The notes below the pieces were generated by a model, which did not search any database, was not told where the DNA came from, and worked only from the letters and a program-made list of their open reading frames with translations. From Patella vulgata (lineage: Eukaryota > Mollusca > Gastropoda > Patellidae), in contig NC_065885.2 of the NCBI RefSeq assembly GCF_932274485.2, positions 42,111,062 to 42,175,061 of the forward strand: 64,000 nucleotides of DNA, read 5' to 3'. Shown here one piece after another: positions 44,305-57,100 of this stretch (positions within the stretch are counted from its first letter, which is position 1; each line of letters begins with the position of its first letter). The position numbers were made by a program, and so were the translations under genes.

Positions 44305-44636
44305 GTTTCCCCCTGGAGGTCGGGTGTTCGATCCCTACATTGGCCGAGAAAGTTCATCCAGATTTTCCGGCGTGGTTTCCCCCTTTTTAGCGATGCAGGA
44401 CGAAGGGCCTGACAAGGACAGCTGTCGTTCGGATTGGACGGAAAACCGAGGTCCCGTGTACACATTGGCGTGCACGTAAAGATCCCATGACAGTTGGAAT
44501 TCGATACAAGAGCAGGCCGTGGTGCCGCTGTCCGGGCAAAATTTCCCCCATAGCACACTGTATGGCGTATGTTCCTCTTCATTAGCTCAGATCGGAGCAG
44601 AACAGTAGGACGTTAAACCCCATTTCATTTCATTTT
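44305..44636 (+). mobile_element. SINE-A, nearly full length
   Basis: The head is cut just before the B box (GGGTGTTCGATCCC at about 44,321). The body TTTTCCGGCGTGGTTTCCCC and the ATTTC tail are present. This copy lies outside the rearranged region. Confidence 0.82.
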
Positions 44637-44639
44637 GTA

Positions 44640-45505
44640 AAACATCAAAATAAACGTGGAAAAGCAAGGAAGCAATTAATACACCCACTAGCTTTTACAT
44701 TAGGATTACAGTAAAACCACAGATTTATTACTTCGTACAAAACATTTCATTCATAAAATACATGTATGGTCGTAAAATACTAAAGCAAGGTGAATGGCAC
44801 CACAAAAATTACTTCTTTATTCGATAAATTTTTCCTACCCATAACAACAAAATTATAATATGCTCCCCAACGTGTAAAGAATTGGTATGTTCGTGGGAGG
44901 GGGGGGGGGTAACCGAGGGTGGTATGGCAGACAGATGTTTCCTAAGAAACGTGCCAGAAAAAGTCATGGTCGTGCTTGAAAGACCAGCATATGGTAGGAA
45001 AAGGAGTACTGCAAAAATGATTTGAAGACACCATCCCCGTAGACGGCACAGTTTTGCCTTTTGAGATATAGTGTCTAATTGAACCCATCTGGACCACGAT
45101 GCAAAGAAAAAAACTACATGTATGCATGCCTTTATGACTGATTCAAACACACGACAAGCAAGCCAATGTAAACTCATAGACGTGGTTATTCAGACACAAC
45201 TTGTATTCAGGGCCTTTTGGTTCCAACAAAACGCATTTAAATTTGGGTCACCCGTGTTCGACGTTCGTCAAAAATCAACTCGGTCGGTTACTATGTCGTA
45301 GGGTTGCGGCCTTCGCGGATATGACTAAAGGTCCCCCCTTATTTATCACTGACCGATTTCAAATTATGTTTGATGTAGTTACATTGATGTGTGTGGAATA
45401 ATACTGCCCAAGTTCTGGCCACTTGTGTTAGATTGTGGGCCCCAACATGCTCAAGGCCCCAGGGCCCCCACAATGGTTAATCCGGCGCTGCTTGTATTGT
45501 TAATA
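44640..45505. other. Gene-free stretch
   Basis: A 122-residue minus-strand open stretch (44,809-45,177) has no recognisable motif. A GGGCCCC-rich segment at 45,430-45,475 resembles the eroded end of a DNA transposon but is too short to name. Confidence 0.4.
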
Positions 45506-45506
45506 T

Positions 45507-45661
45507 GTAATAGTTATTAGCACACTTTCTGAGGTGTATCGGTGAATATCAGGACAGTTTTGGTCGAGGGGCCCAGCCGAGGCGGAGCCAAGGCGGCTCC
45601 CGACCAACACTGTCCTGATATTCACCGATACACCGAGGAAAGGTGCTAATAAGTTACTTAC
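45507..45661. repeat. Long inverted repeat (hairpin), arms of about 53-60 bp
   Basis: The left arm 45,514-45,566 pairs with 45,601-45,652 with few mismatches (shared core GTGTATCGGTGAATATCAGG). The loop is about 34 bp and GC-rich. Symmetry extends a little further out to TGTAA/TTACA. Probably a MITE or foldback remnant. Confidence 0.8.
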
Positions 45662-46448
45662 ATCACATTTCTATCGAGTATTGTGAAGCAAAATGTGAAA
45701 AATAGTACTTATTATCGAGTCGTTTCAACCGAAAAGTGACAAATACTTTCTGCTCTTTCATTTATCCCTTTCTGAGCCTCACGTTACATTTCATGGTAGA
45801 ATGATTTCGCAGTGGAGAGACGACCTGAGTAGTATTTACACGTGCGTCTTGCTATGATACTCTGAGCGTAAAACAATCACGTGTTTGTTTAGACCACATC
45901 GTCAAAACAACTTGTCTATGGCGTAGGGGACTGCGATATTATTAAATGTAGTGTAAAGAAAATGCGAAACGTGGGTCATTCCTGGTGAAAGTATGCATCG
46001 GCGGATGGTTCTTCCGTTGAAATTTATTTGTAATAAAGTTTATGACTTTCTAGGCGTTTTTTTTTCATCCTGCTTATTTTCAATGCCTGTGAAGTGTCCA
46101 GCAAGAGAACTGCGCCTTCTATCATCACAATTAATTAAAATAATTATTCAATATTCTAATTTATATATTTTGCATATTAATATAAATCAAACCAAATTAT
46201 GAAATAGAGTCCAATTGATATGTATAATAATTGATTTTTGTAATATGTTGTTATGTTAATTTAATGTCATTGTATATGTTTTTGAACTGCCATGTAGTTC
46301 CCCCCCGGTTTGTTTTGTTACTATGATTTTGACTAGTTGTTTCATGTACATTATCCTTGTGCATTGTATAGAGCCATCGTTATCAATTGCCATCTGGGTC
46401 GGATTAAACGTCCGCTACATATTGCTTGATAGGTATCTAAAACAGTAT

Positions 46449-46514
46449 AAAAGTATCCGTGTATCAGAAATGAACAGTACTCTTTCTGTATATTTCTGAT
46501 ACACGGATACTTTT
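46449..46514. repeat. Perfect 23-bp inverted repeat
   Basis: Arms 46,449-46,471 and 46,492-46,514 are exact reverse complements (core AGTATCCGTGTATCAGAAA) around a 20-bp loop. A second small hairpin, GTTGCCAGTGGCAAC, lies at about 46,555-46,569. Confidence 0.85.
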
Positions 46515-47146
46515 AAGCATGTATTGAAAATAAACAGGACAGTTTTATCAAAGGTTGCCAGTGGCAACGAGTAGAACTGGGATGTAAGGAATTTTAAAAA
46601 TAATAATTTGTTTTCTTTGAAATCTTATTACATTCCGACTATAATAAATGTTTCTAAGCATCTTTATTCTAGGCAGTTTTATTCACTATATTATATTTCG
46701 TACTACCCCCTTAAAGAGTATTGTATGACGGTGGACGGGTGATGGAAATATATACCCACCACATTAAAATTTAAGCTTATATATAAATCAAAGAAAGAAA
46801 TTGCTAAACATAAATGAAATGTATGAAAACTACAATGATTCTGTAGCAACAATAATACAACTACTGTATTTTGGACATTGTATTAAAATATAACAAAAAG
46901 CTTATCACTGACAATGTAATACACAAATAGAAATCAGACATACGAATAACTTTTTGTATAGCAATCTAATTTAAAGTCGAAGTGAAACTCCTTTAGTCTG
47001 CTAAATTATATTCAGACATACTGAAACACAATGAAAATGCAACACTGAGTTGACGGGAAATGTGATTTGATACATGTAGATTGGACATTTACCGACACAA
47101 GAAACCCCACAGAGGACATAACAACTTTAGGCATGTGAGTTAAAAG

Positions 47147-47365
47147 TCAAAAGCCAGTAAAATGTCCACGGGGTCCATAAGGCCGCCTGACGCGTATTCT
47201 GGCAACGAACAGTGTGTCAGCATTGGTGAACCCATGTGTGGTGGGCTTCTCACAGTAGCAGTAGTACGGGAATTTGGTTATCTTGCCAGGTGGAAAGGAC
47301 CAGCCAGACTCACAGTGGTAGTGTGATGGCACCAAAACCTTGGGGGCGACGGCTCTTGTACTCAT
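47147..47365 (-). CDS. Possible small ORF or terminal exon, unknown
   Basis: 72 codons from ATG at 47,365 to TGA at 47,147. Codon choice is less AT-rich than its surroundings, and composition looks protein-like (Cys pattern CYC in FPYYCYCEKP; basic RIRVRRPYG near the end). It has no signal peptide and no family I recognise. It lies about 730 bp beyond the tetraspanin stop on the same strand, so it could be a separate small gene, the last exon of an unseen gene, or chance. A possible acceptor (GGTGCAG) sits just before the ATG. Confidence 0.25.
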   Translation of the reverse strand: MSTRAVAPKVLVPSHYHCESGWSFPPGKITKFPYYCYCEKPTTHGFTNADTLFVARIRVRRPYGPRGHFTGF

Positions 47366-48093
47366 TTCTGCACCATAAAATCGGGATTTTCAACATGCGC
47401 ATTCTATCAAACTCATACTTTAGTGTTTATGAAAATTGGTCTGTGATTCGTTTTTGCGATCCCGAAAACACGATTCTTACGTGTTATCGTCGTGATCTGG
47501 TGCTGTCTCAAATGAGATCTACAATAATCTATTTATAAAAGTATAGCGCTTTCATTGTCATTGGGTCTCAGTAAAAATTATTTCCGCATGTTTCATAGAA
47601 AAGTAATGAAAAAAGAAGAACCCCAATTCCAATGTACACACAATTTTGACAAATTCATTATAACTGTTGTTTGGAAGAACAGACAAACTTGGATGTCTGG
47701 AGGAAAATAATAATGTTTTATTTTGTAAATTAAAACAAAATACTTTCATTTATACATGTAACTGAATGCCAATATATACAAGAATATAACAGACAAGCTG
47801 TAGTGCATGAATTTCAAAAGCTTGTACACTGAAATGACAAAGAGTTACATAATGAGTTATTTATAATTCATTTACATATCCTATTTACTCAGTTCTACTT
47901 CTCAAATAAAATTGAGCACTTGGAAAAATAAATTTCATTTCTTGCATTATTGTTTTCTTTAATTGTAATCTAACACTGTAAGTTCACAAACAAACAGACG
48001 AAAGTTGAGATGTCATAATTTCTTGTCCAAAAAAATATCTCTTAAAGGAATAAAAGCCATCGAAAATAAAGTAATAAATATAAATTTCATTTC

Positions 48094-48159
48094 TCAGTCA
48101 AAATAGTAATCATCTTTAATTCTTTTACATAGGCAAATGGCAAAAATCATTCCTAATAT
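48094..48159 (-). CDS. Tetraspanin terminal exon
   Basis: 66 bp including TGA: ILGMIFAICLCKRIKDDYYFD. Ends TM4 with juxtamembrane Cys residues (CLCKR) that are likely palmitoylated, and a short cytoplasmic tail. Acceptor TTTTTCAG. Confidence 0.92.
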   Translation of the reverse strand: MLGMIFAICLCKRIKDDYYFD

Positions 48160-51100
48160 CTGAAAAATACAACAATAAAATTGTTATTCCATGATACATT
48201 ATTGATTAATAGGTGGAAAGGGGAATAAATCTGTAAGACTTGTGGCGGTAAATAGAATACTGCGTACTAATACATTAAATCACATGTAAGCGTTTGCCAT
48301 AGTTTACCAAAGAATACAATGTGCTGTGAGGGTTACAAGAACGGTACCACATAAAACTTCGATGGTGAAGTATAGACGAAGAACGTTTTTCTTAGCTCCT
48401 AACCCGCACGCACCCACACATTTAAACCAAATGAGCGTGTCTGTTGCTTATCACCCAATAATACATTCTACAGTAGATATCGCTTGTGTGATAAATTTCA
48501 TATTCTACTGCGATACCTCCTTAGGAGATATCGCTTTACATGAATTTGATTGGTCAATCAAAAAGGAACTACTTTTTTTTATTTTCAAAGAACAGTTCAA
48601 TTCTTATTAAAAATAACTTCTTTCTTATTAAAAAAAGGAACTATTTTTATTTAATTGACTTTCATGGAAACACTGCGTCAATATAAAGGACTCTGGAATG
48701 GTTGAATTGCTGTCAAAAAATGATATATCACTACGCTGTAATGTAATCAGGTTCAGTAAAAGTGAAATCTATAGCAAAGAATTATATTTATTTGTGCATG
48801 CAAGAAAGGATTGAGTGATAAATAAAATCTCCTACTCGTCTTTTTTGATATCAAAAAAGACTCGTAGGAGATTCTCTATTTATCCATGCTCGTTTGAAAT
48901 GAAAGTATCTTAGTATCGCCTCACTCAGGCCAAATAAACCATGTCCGTTCTGAATTGCCCACCAGTCCCTACCCCGTACAGAAAATGTTTTGTCATTAAC
49001 GATAAAACATGCCATTTTGTTTTTCAATTTTATGACTGATTGCTTTATACGAATAATCTTTTGTTTATCAACTCTTCACGTCGGTTAAAATTTCTTTACT
49101 TTAATTGAATATGCAATCACAATGTTATTAGTATTAGTAGTATCAGTAGTATTAGTAGTAGCAATGTTGGTATTGGTATTAGAAGCAGTAGTATTATTAT
49201 TAGTAGTAGTAATGTAACAGGATACATTCATGTAGAAAATACAGAAATGCAACAACTCACCATGGCGACGCCAATCCCAACTCCAATACCACCAACTATC
49301 TGTGCATTCCGAGAGATGAAGTTATAAAAGGCAGTGTAACATCCCTGTAATAATTTATAAAAAAAAACAATGTCTGATCAGATATATTTGCTTAAAACCA
49401 GTGGACACCATGGATTATTTGTTAGAGATTTGTTATCATAGACGAATAATCATTGGTCTACAATACAGTAAATTATACATCCCGGTAGATTATGGTTGTC
49501 TACTGACAGAGAACCTTTCACCGACAAATCTATATCTATATAACGGTTATTTATTTTCTTTAAAGATAAATTATGTAAGATTTAGATAAAGAGCTGACCA
49601 TTTTTGCTTCAATAGCTCAAAAATAGATAATGAAAATGAAAATATTGAAATTACTTCATTCTCAGCCAAGTTATCATTGTTTGTAGTTTTGACAAGATGT
49701 GTGCATTGTGGTAACCAGGGCACTGGTAGATTCGAGACTTAGCCGCGCATTCCCATTTTTAAATTAAATTTTTAAATGGCGAACCGATCTAATCTAGTTA
49801 AAATTTAAAGTATCCGATGCCACCGAGAGTTGATTATGGTCTTGTTTTGTTAATAAATGTCTAATTAATAGTTTATACAACATTTCATGCCCAAAGAAAG
49901 ACCTGCAATAGGCAGATTTAGCTCTTGGATAATGTATATTTAAGTTATTGATGGGGGTCACTGTGTGAGATGTAGCATTAATACACATAGCTATGTAACC
50001 ATGAAGAGACTGTCGACGACAAATAATTCTTGCTGTGGCCAGTGGCTGATCTATATATTTGGAACCCCGAAGCTCGAAATGGTATCGGGGTCCTTTGCGA
50101 CAATCATCGATGTCTAGGACTAATTAACGACTGTTACCTTTTTCCTATTCGGTTGTTGAGCTGTTGACTATATTCTATACTAAATTAATTCCTAAATCCT
50201 GTTTCTACCTGGCCCGTAAACACCCATATTCTATGTAGTAACTGTCCCGCCATTACCGTTAAACTAAACATTTTAAGTGATGTGACATAAAGTCGCATTT
50301 GTGACCCCTTCGAGTTTAAGGGCCCTGAATTTTAAGCTTCATTAGTTTCAGGCCTTTATATTTATATTCGCTTAATATTCTCAATGGCCCACACTGAGTT
50401 TCATTTTTTAATACAATTTCCACGACATATAAAATTGCATCCACTATCATCTAGGGGAATTCTTAAAGCGCCAGTCTCGATTATATTTTGGAGAATTAAA
50501 CTACTTAATTTTGTGTTAAAAGCCCTTAAAATCCTCTACTCAATATATGTGATACGTTTTCAAACACCATAAACAAGTCAGTCTTCATCTGGAAATGGAG
50601 ACCGGTGTCCGAAGCTGTAGTATACGGTATCTGGATAAAACCAGGCTTTTATTTGATAAAAATAACGTGTAGGTGAAATTAACCTTTCGTTATCAAGAAC
50701 AGTACATTTTGACGTTCACGTTCAAACGATTCAATATTTTGAGCTGAAATTTTGAGGCAAAGTAAATACACCATTCCTCTATATTTTGCGCTTAAATTTC
50801 ATACGTACACGTTCTTTCATTTCTAAGACTTTGTTCAAATCGGGATAGTCCCTTTATAATCTCATTAAAATATTATTTCGCCAAGTTAGCTCAGTAAATC
50901 AAATATGTAATATATAAGACTTTATCCAGGACAGTAATTATATCAACATTGTGTAACACATTGACATTGTGTAATATATTGACATACCTCTGTAAAAAGT
51001 TGGTCATTTTCCATATCGGCAAAGACAGGTGGGCCTATAGCAGGTATGATGTGTTTCTCAATTCTGGCCTGACATTTTGTTACATTTAGATCCATCTGAC

Positions 51101-54100
51101 TTACACAACAACTCTCTGGCACAAACCTCTTCATGTTATCTACAAATAATAACATAATTTTACATATATTTATGTTTGTTGGTTTACCGGAACTATCCAC
51201 ATACTCTCGTTATGTGACATAGCGAATCGTACAAGCAAAGTGATTGCCTGATTGTCTGGGTGTAATCCATTTCATTTGGTGTTGGCTTGTTGTTTTTTTT
51301 TAAATTCTCCACATAATAGTCAGCATTACTCGCACAGCATTTGGTCTTATCGCCAAGATTTCGTCATTTGTAATCTACCTGGCGCAGTTTAAAACTATAT
51401 GCAATCAGGGCCCGTAACTGTGAAAAAAATTTCGACCATAAAAAAATAGATATACATTATCCGTCAATTTTACAGCACCCCTGAGAACAGTCCCCGCCCC
51501 CCTCGTTGCTCTGAGCTAGTTACCACGCGGTATGCAATATCCATCATCAGAAACAAACGAAGGACACTTTCTTTGGGGTTTTCATTTTCTTCCAGAATGT
51601 TTCAGACTTGACTCCTTATTACACCTTTACGTGCAAGTCTACTATCAGATTCTGACCTATAAGAATATTTGATTGATTATATTCATGAACATTAAATGAC
51701 TCAAATTTAAGAACTAGTTTTCCCATTATTTTGAGTAAAATATAATAATCAGCTCCCAGATTATAGGAAGGAATGGTGTAAATCTAATTAAATGGAAACC
51801 ACGCGATAACAACGGTAAATATATAGAAGTAATTGATCTCTATAACCCCTCAGTACCTCCTAACTATTCCACATCCACAACTTTACTTCCAATAAGGCCC
51901 CGGGACATGCTCATTATATAATTTACGGACTTGGCGCTAACAGATCATAGAGCTAAAACCAGACTATGGAACCATTGAATCCTCTTGGTTGAGAAATTAT
52001 TACTAAACAGAATATTGGTAGTTTACATATTGACCAAGTTTTCTAATGCCCACTCCTGGTAGTGAAGCGAACTTTATTCCATTATTCCATTTGTTGATAG
52101 TGATGAATGCCCACGACTATATCCACACGTCTGCTCGTCAATAATTCCCGCCAATTTTAATTAAGGACCTTCGAGCTGGGACAAGGCTTACATTCTTCTC
52201 GGTATCTTGCCTGAAGATCTTAAATACAAGCCAGAATAAATGACTTTAGTGATCTGGTCATGAACCATATTTTCTAGTCTACTATACGTGACAATAACCA
52301 TATAATGGAAACGAGAAGACATCAATGCATGTGATCTGACGACTCTATAACTAGTCCATTTAAGATTGGTTGTCTGAAAAGACGAAAATAATATCTGATA
52401 CATACCCAGACTCGTGCAAATAAATCACATGTTTTGATCATCAGATTTGATTAATTTCCATAAATGAATCTACCCATACAGTCGCCCAATATTTTATAAA
52501 AATCAGTCTCGATATTTTCCTAAACAAACATCATGTAACAAAAGAATTCAGCATCATGCTGGCTAAGCCTAAGATTTGGTAACATCGTTAGACAAGAAAA
52601 TGCTCTTTTATATATCAGTTATACACGGTAAACCCTTTACAGGGGAAATAAGTCTTGATCATAAAACTAGACTATAGGAACACATTTCGCGCCAAAAGAT
52701 AAATACATTGTCTTAAAGTTTACCAGAAGGTATGTTCCCGTCCAAAGGCAAAACCTAGTAACTTACTTTTTTTTATTTTGAAAAGACAAAGGAAAACCTA
52801 TTGAATGACGATTAAACATCAGTTTATTCAAAGATATCTAATTACTGCATGAAATATACACACATGATTGCACAATTATCACCTATAGTAGACATTATGA
52901 ATTTCCGTTGGATTTTGGCGGGAAAATGAGTTTAGCTGTAGCAAATTCAGATGAATGTCACAAATTTACCAAGGTAAAACCTAGTATGAAAGCTAACATA
53001 AAAGGCCAATTCTATTATTCCTTTCCCTCGGTTAGTCCATACCATTATGTAGTTAAGATAAATGTAAAGAAAATTTTCTCAGAAACTACTGGGTGTGCTA
53101 ATAGTCGATTCCTTTGGTACAGTGTTAAAAACTTGTAGAGAGGTATCATAATTAATAATACAAAAATTGTTTTGACCCCCCGACGCCCCTAAACCCCATG
53201 TACATACCCCCTGAATATGGGTACCCCTAAATTAGCCAAATAAACAGTTTTTCTGTCATTTCACCACTAACAAGTTTATTTAGAATGCCTTCCACAGGTT
53301 CATACATAGGTTTTCTTGGTCAGCAAGCCTATATATGACATTGAAAATGACCCGCGACAATCCAATATGGTGGCAATCCAATATGGAGGCCAAAATGGCA
53401 CCGCAAATATGTATTTTTTGCCTTTCGACCAAACATAGTTTTGTAATATGTCGACTACTATGTTTTCAAGGGCGTAGAATCCGAATTTGTGGTGATTTCA
53501 AACAAAAAAGAAACCACTAACAACATATTTATCATGAAATCCTTATACGGCATTTAGTAACTGAACATATGATATAAAACACAAATTTATATGGAAAGCA
53601 ATCACTGGGTTTATTTCACACTACGTTTCAACAAGTTCCTCTTGTCGTTCTCAAGTAAGTAATGACAGTGTAATGGCAAGAAATCAAATTATATACAACA
53701 AGGTAACAAAAAACAATAACTAATATGAAACCATCAAAGGGCTAAAAAAAAGTACAATAATAACATTACCAAATAAACATAGAGGATATTGATTAAACAA
53801 TTAATTAAAAATTACTATGTGAATCCATCACAGGGCTGACAAACATAGTCGTAATAACAATATGAACATCAAAGATATTGATTAAGGATTAATTAATTAA
53901 GATTTGAATCCATCCAAGGGGTAATAAACAGAGCAGTAATAACATTACAAAATGGACATGAAAGTTATTAATTAAGGATTAATTAAGATATCATAACTCC
54001 TTGGGAGAAAAAATCCCTCGTCTCTATTTAGTTCAGGTTTAAATCTCTTGATTTGGATGGCTTCTTGTAGTTTTCTGGATTTCTTATTATGAAGATGTTT

Positions 54101-57100
54101 GTTTAATACTTGGACTCCAGAGTAGTTGACTTGGTGGCGTTTGTTCAGTTTCAAGTGTTCATAAACAGCGGATTTGTTGTCTGTGCTTCTCGATTGATGT
54201 TGTTTCAACCTCTTAACTAGTGGACATTTAGTTTCACCGATGTATTTCTTGGAACAGGAACACGTAATTTGATACACACAGCCCTTGGGTTGTTTACCTG
54301 TTGAGGATTCCGTCTTTCCATTGGCACCAAGGATATCTTTTATGGTTTTACCAGTTTTGAAGAAGACTTTGATACCGGCTTCCTTGAGGATCCTTCTTAT
54401 CTTGTAAGATATATTTCCTTGGAATGGTACTGAAATGGCTATCGGGAGATCTTCTTTAGGGGGTCGGGCACTGTGTCTGTTGTTGGTGGTTGATGTAATG
54501 ATTTTCTCAACGAGCTCACTGGGGTACTGATTTAGATTAATAAAGACATTCTTAATATGGTTTAACTCCTCTTTTAGGTGGTCATCACTGCAAATGTTGA
54601 GGGTCCGGTGGGTGAGGGTGGCGATGATCCCCTTTTTTGTTTCGAGTGGGTGGTTGGAATGAAAATTTAGGTATTGGTCTGTCTGTGTGGGTTTCCTATA
54701 GACACTGGTTTTAATGTTTCCATCTTCTCTCTTCACCAGCACATCTAGAAAGGGTATGGCTGCGTTAACTTCCTTTTCCATCGTGAACTTAATTCTTTGG
54801 TGTTGCTTGTTCAAGTGTTCCAGTAAAGAATTTGGATCATCCGATGCTTTAATCATTACAAAAGTGTCGTCGACTCTTCTGTACCAACATACGGGTTGGA
54901 TAGGTGATGTTTTAAGAGCATTAACTTCAAACGATGTCATGTAAATTTCTGTTAAAAGTGGAGACAGTGGTGAGCCCATTGGTAGACCATATACCTGTTC
55001 GTATACATCATCACCCCTTGTGAAGTAGGTTGACTCTACACATTCCTTAACTAATGCTATTATACTATCAGTTTTAAGGTTGGTATCTAATTTGGTGGAT
55101 GAATGATTGATTCTCTCTCTTAGAATGGTAAGCATCTCATCTCTTGGGACATTTGTGAAAAGATCAACTACATCATAGGAAACTAATTGGCCCGGGTTTG
55201 TAATATTTCTAATTTTGTCGCAAAATTCTTTTGAGTTGCTGATAAAAGAGCTGGCTGATTTCCCTAACGGTGGTAACAAATTGGTGAGAAACTGGGCTAA
55301 ATTATAGAAAACGGAATCCCTTGAGCAGACGAGCAGACGGGCTTTCATTGGCGTTTTGTGGATCTTCATCGTAGCTCTAGAGTAGGGAGGCTGTGAGTGA
55401 ATTGGACGTAATTGGTACAACTGCTGAGAAGAGATTTGATTAAGCTGGTTTAATTCTTTGAGGTGTTCATGCAGTTTTTTTTTCCAGTGTGGCTGTAGGA
55501 TCCTTCCTCAGTTTCCTGTACATCTTCGTGTCAGATAGCACCCTGGCGACTGTGTCTTTATATTCTGTGGTATCCATTAAGACCGTTGCCTTCCCTTTAT
55601 CAGCCTGGACAATGGTTATAGATTTATCCTGACGCAATTCATCCAGGGCTTCTCTCTGCGATTTGGTGACGTTGTGTCTTTGGGACTTGGTTCCTGATAG
55701 TAGGCTGATGATCTGGTGACGAAGAGAGTCAATGTGTCCACTTGGTGCAAGTTGCCGCAACCCTTTCTCCACTCCTGTTATGAAATCATCATGGTTTTTC
55801 GGTCTAGAGGTAGGTACGAATTTCAGGCCTTTGGAGAGGAGATCTATTTGTTCATCTGACAGATGTCGACTGCTCAGGTTTACCACTGTTTTAGTGAGGA
55901 ATTCAGTCTTTTGGTTTTGGTCCTTGTAATTAGAGGCATGAGTTATCTTCTTCTTCTTAAGGGCTTCATACTTTTTGGTTTGTCTGGATTTGATAGTTTC
56001 TTCAATCTTTAGGTTGGCTTTAGTTTGGATGGTTCGATATTCTTTAAAATCTGATGGGGATAAGATACCTTTAAGTTTTGTATGCTGCTTTTCAATCTCA
56101 ATGTAAATCCTATGCTTTTGGTTTCTGTAATGTTGTATCCTTTCTCGAAGGAGACTGATGGAGGCTTTGCGTAGAATTTGTTGCTGATTTCGTTTTCACT
56201 GGTGTTTTTAGTATAAGTCCTTTGGGTATTATTCCTCTATTCCTGCATCGCATCAGAAAAGTCACGTTATTGCTAACTTGTAAGTATCTATTCTCAATCT
56301 TACTGATTACACTGATACATTTAACTGCCTCGTCTCCATATTGACGTCTGATGAAATCCTTATACGGCATTTAGTAACTGAACATATGATATAAAACACA
56401 AATTTATATGGAAAGCAATCACTGGGTTTATTTCACACTACGTTTCAACAAGTTCCTCTTGTCGTTCTCAAGTAAGTAATGACAGTGTAATGGCAAGAAA
56501 TCAAATTATATACAACAAGGTAACAAAAAACAATAACTAATATGAAACCATCAAAGGGCTAAAAAAGTACAATAATAACATTACCAAATAAACATAGAGG
56601 ATATTGATTAAACAATTAATTAAAAATTACTATGTGAATCCATCACAGGGCTGACAAACAGAGTCGTAATAACAATATGAACATCAAAGATATTGATTAA
56701 GGATTAATTAATTAAGTTTTGAATCCAACCAATGGGTAATAAACAGAGCAGTAATAACATTATAAAATGGACATGAAAGTTATTAATTAAGGATTAATTA
56801 AGATATCATAACTCCTTGGGAGAAATAATCCCTCGTCTCTATTTAGTTCAGGTTTAAATCTCTTGATTTGGATGGCTTCTTGTAGTTTTCTGGATTTCTT
56901 ATTATGAAGATGTTTGTTTAATACTTGGACTTCAGAGTAGTTGACTTGGTGGCGTTTGTTGTTTCAGGTGTTCATAAACAGCGGATTTGTTGTCTGTGCT
57001 TCTCGATTGATGTTGTTTCAACCTCTTAACTACTGGGCATTTAGTTTCACCGATGTATTTCTTGGAACAGGAACACGTGATTTGATACACACAGCCCTTG

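Noticed and set aside
44809-45177. 122-codon minus-strand open stretch
   Set aside because: No motif, overlapping open frames, no splice context; I cannot support a gene.
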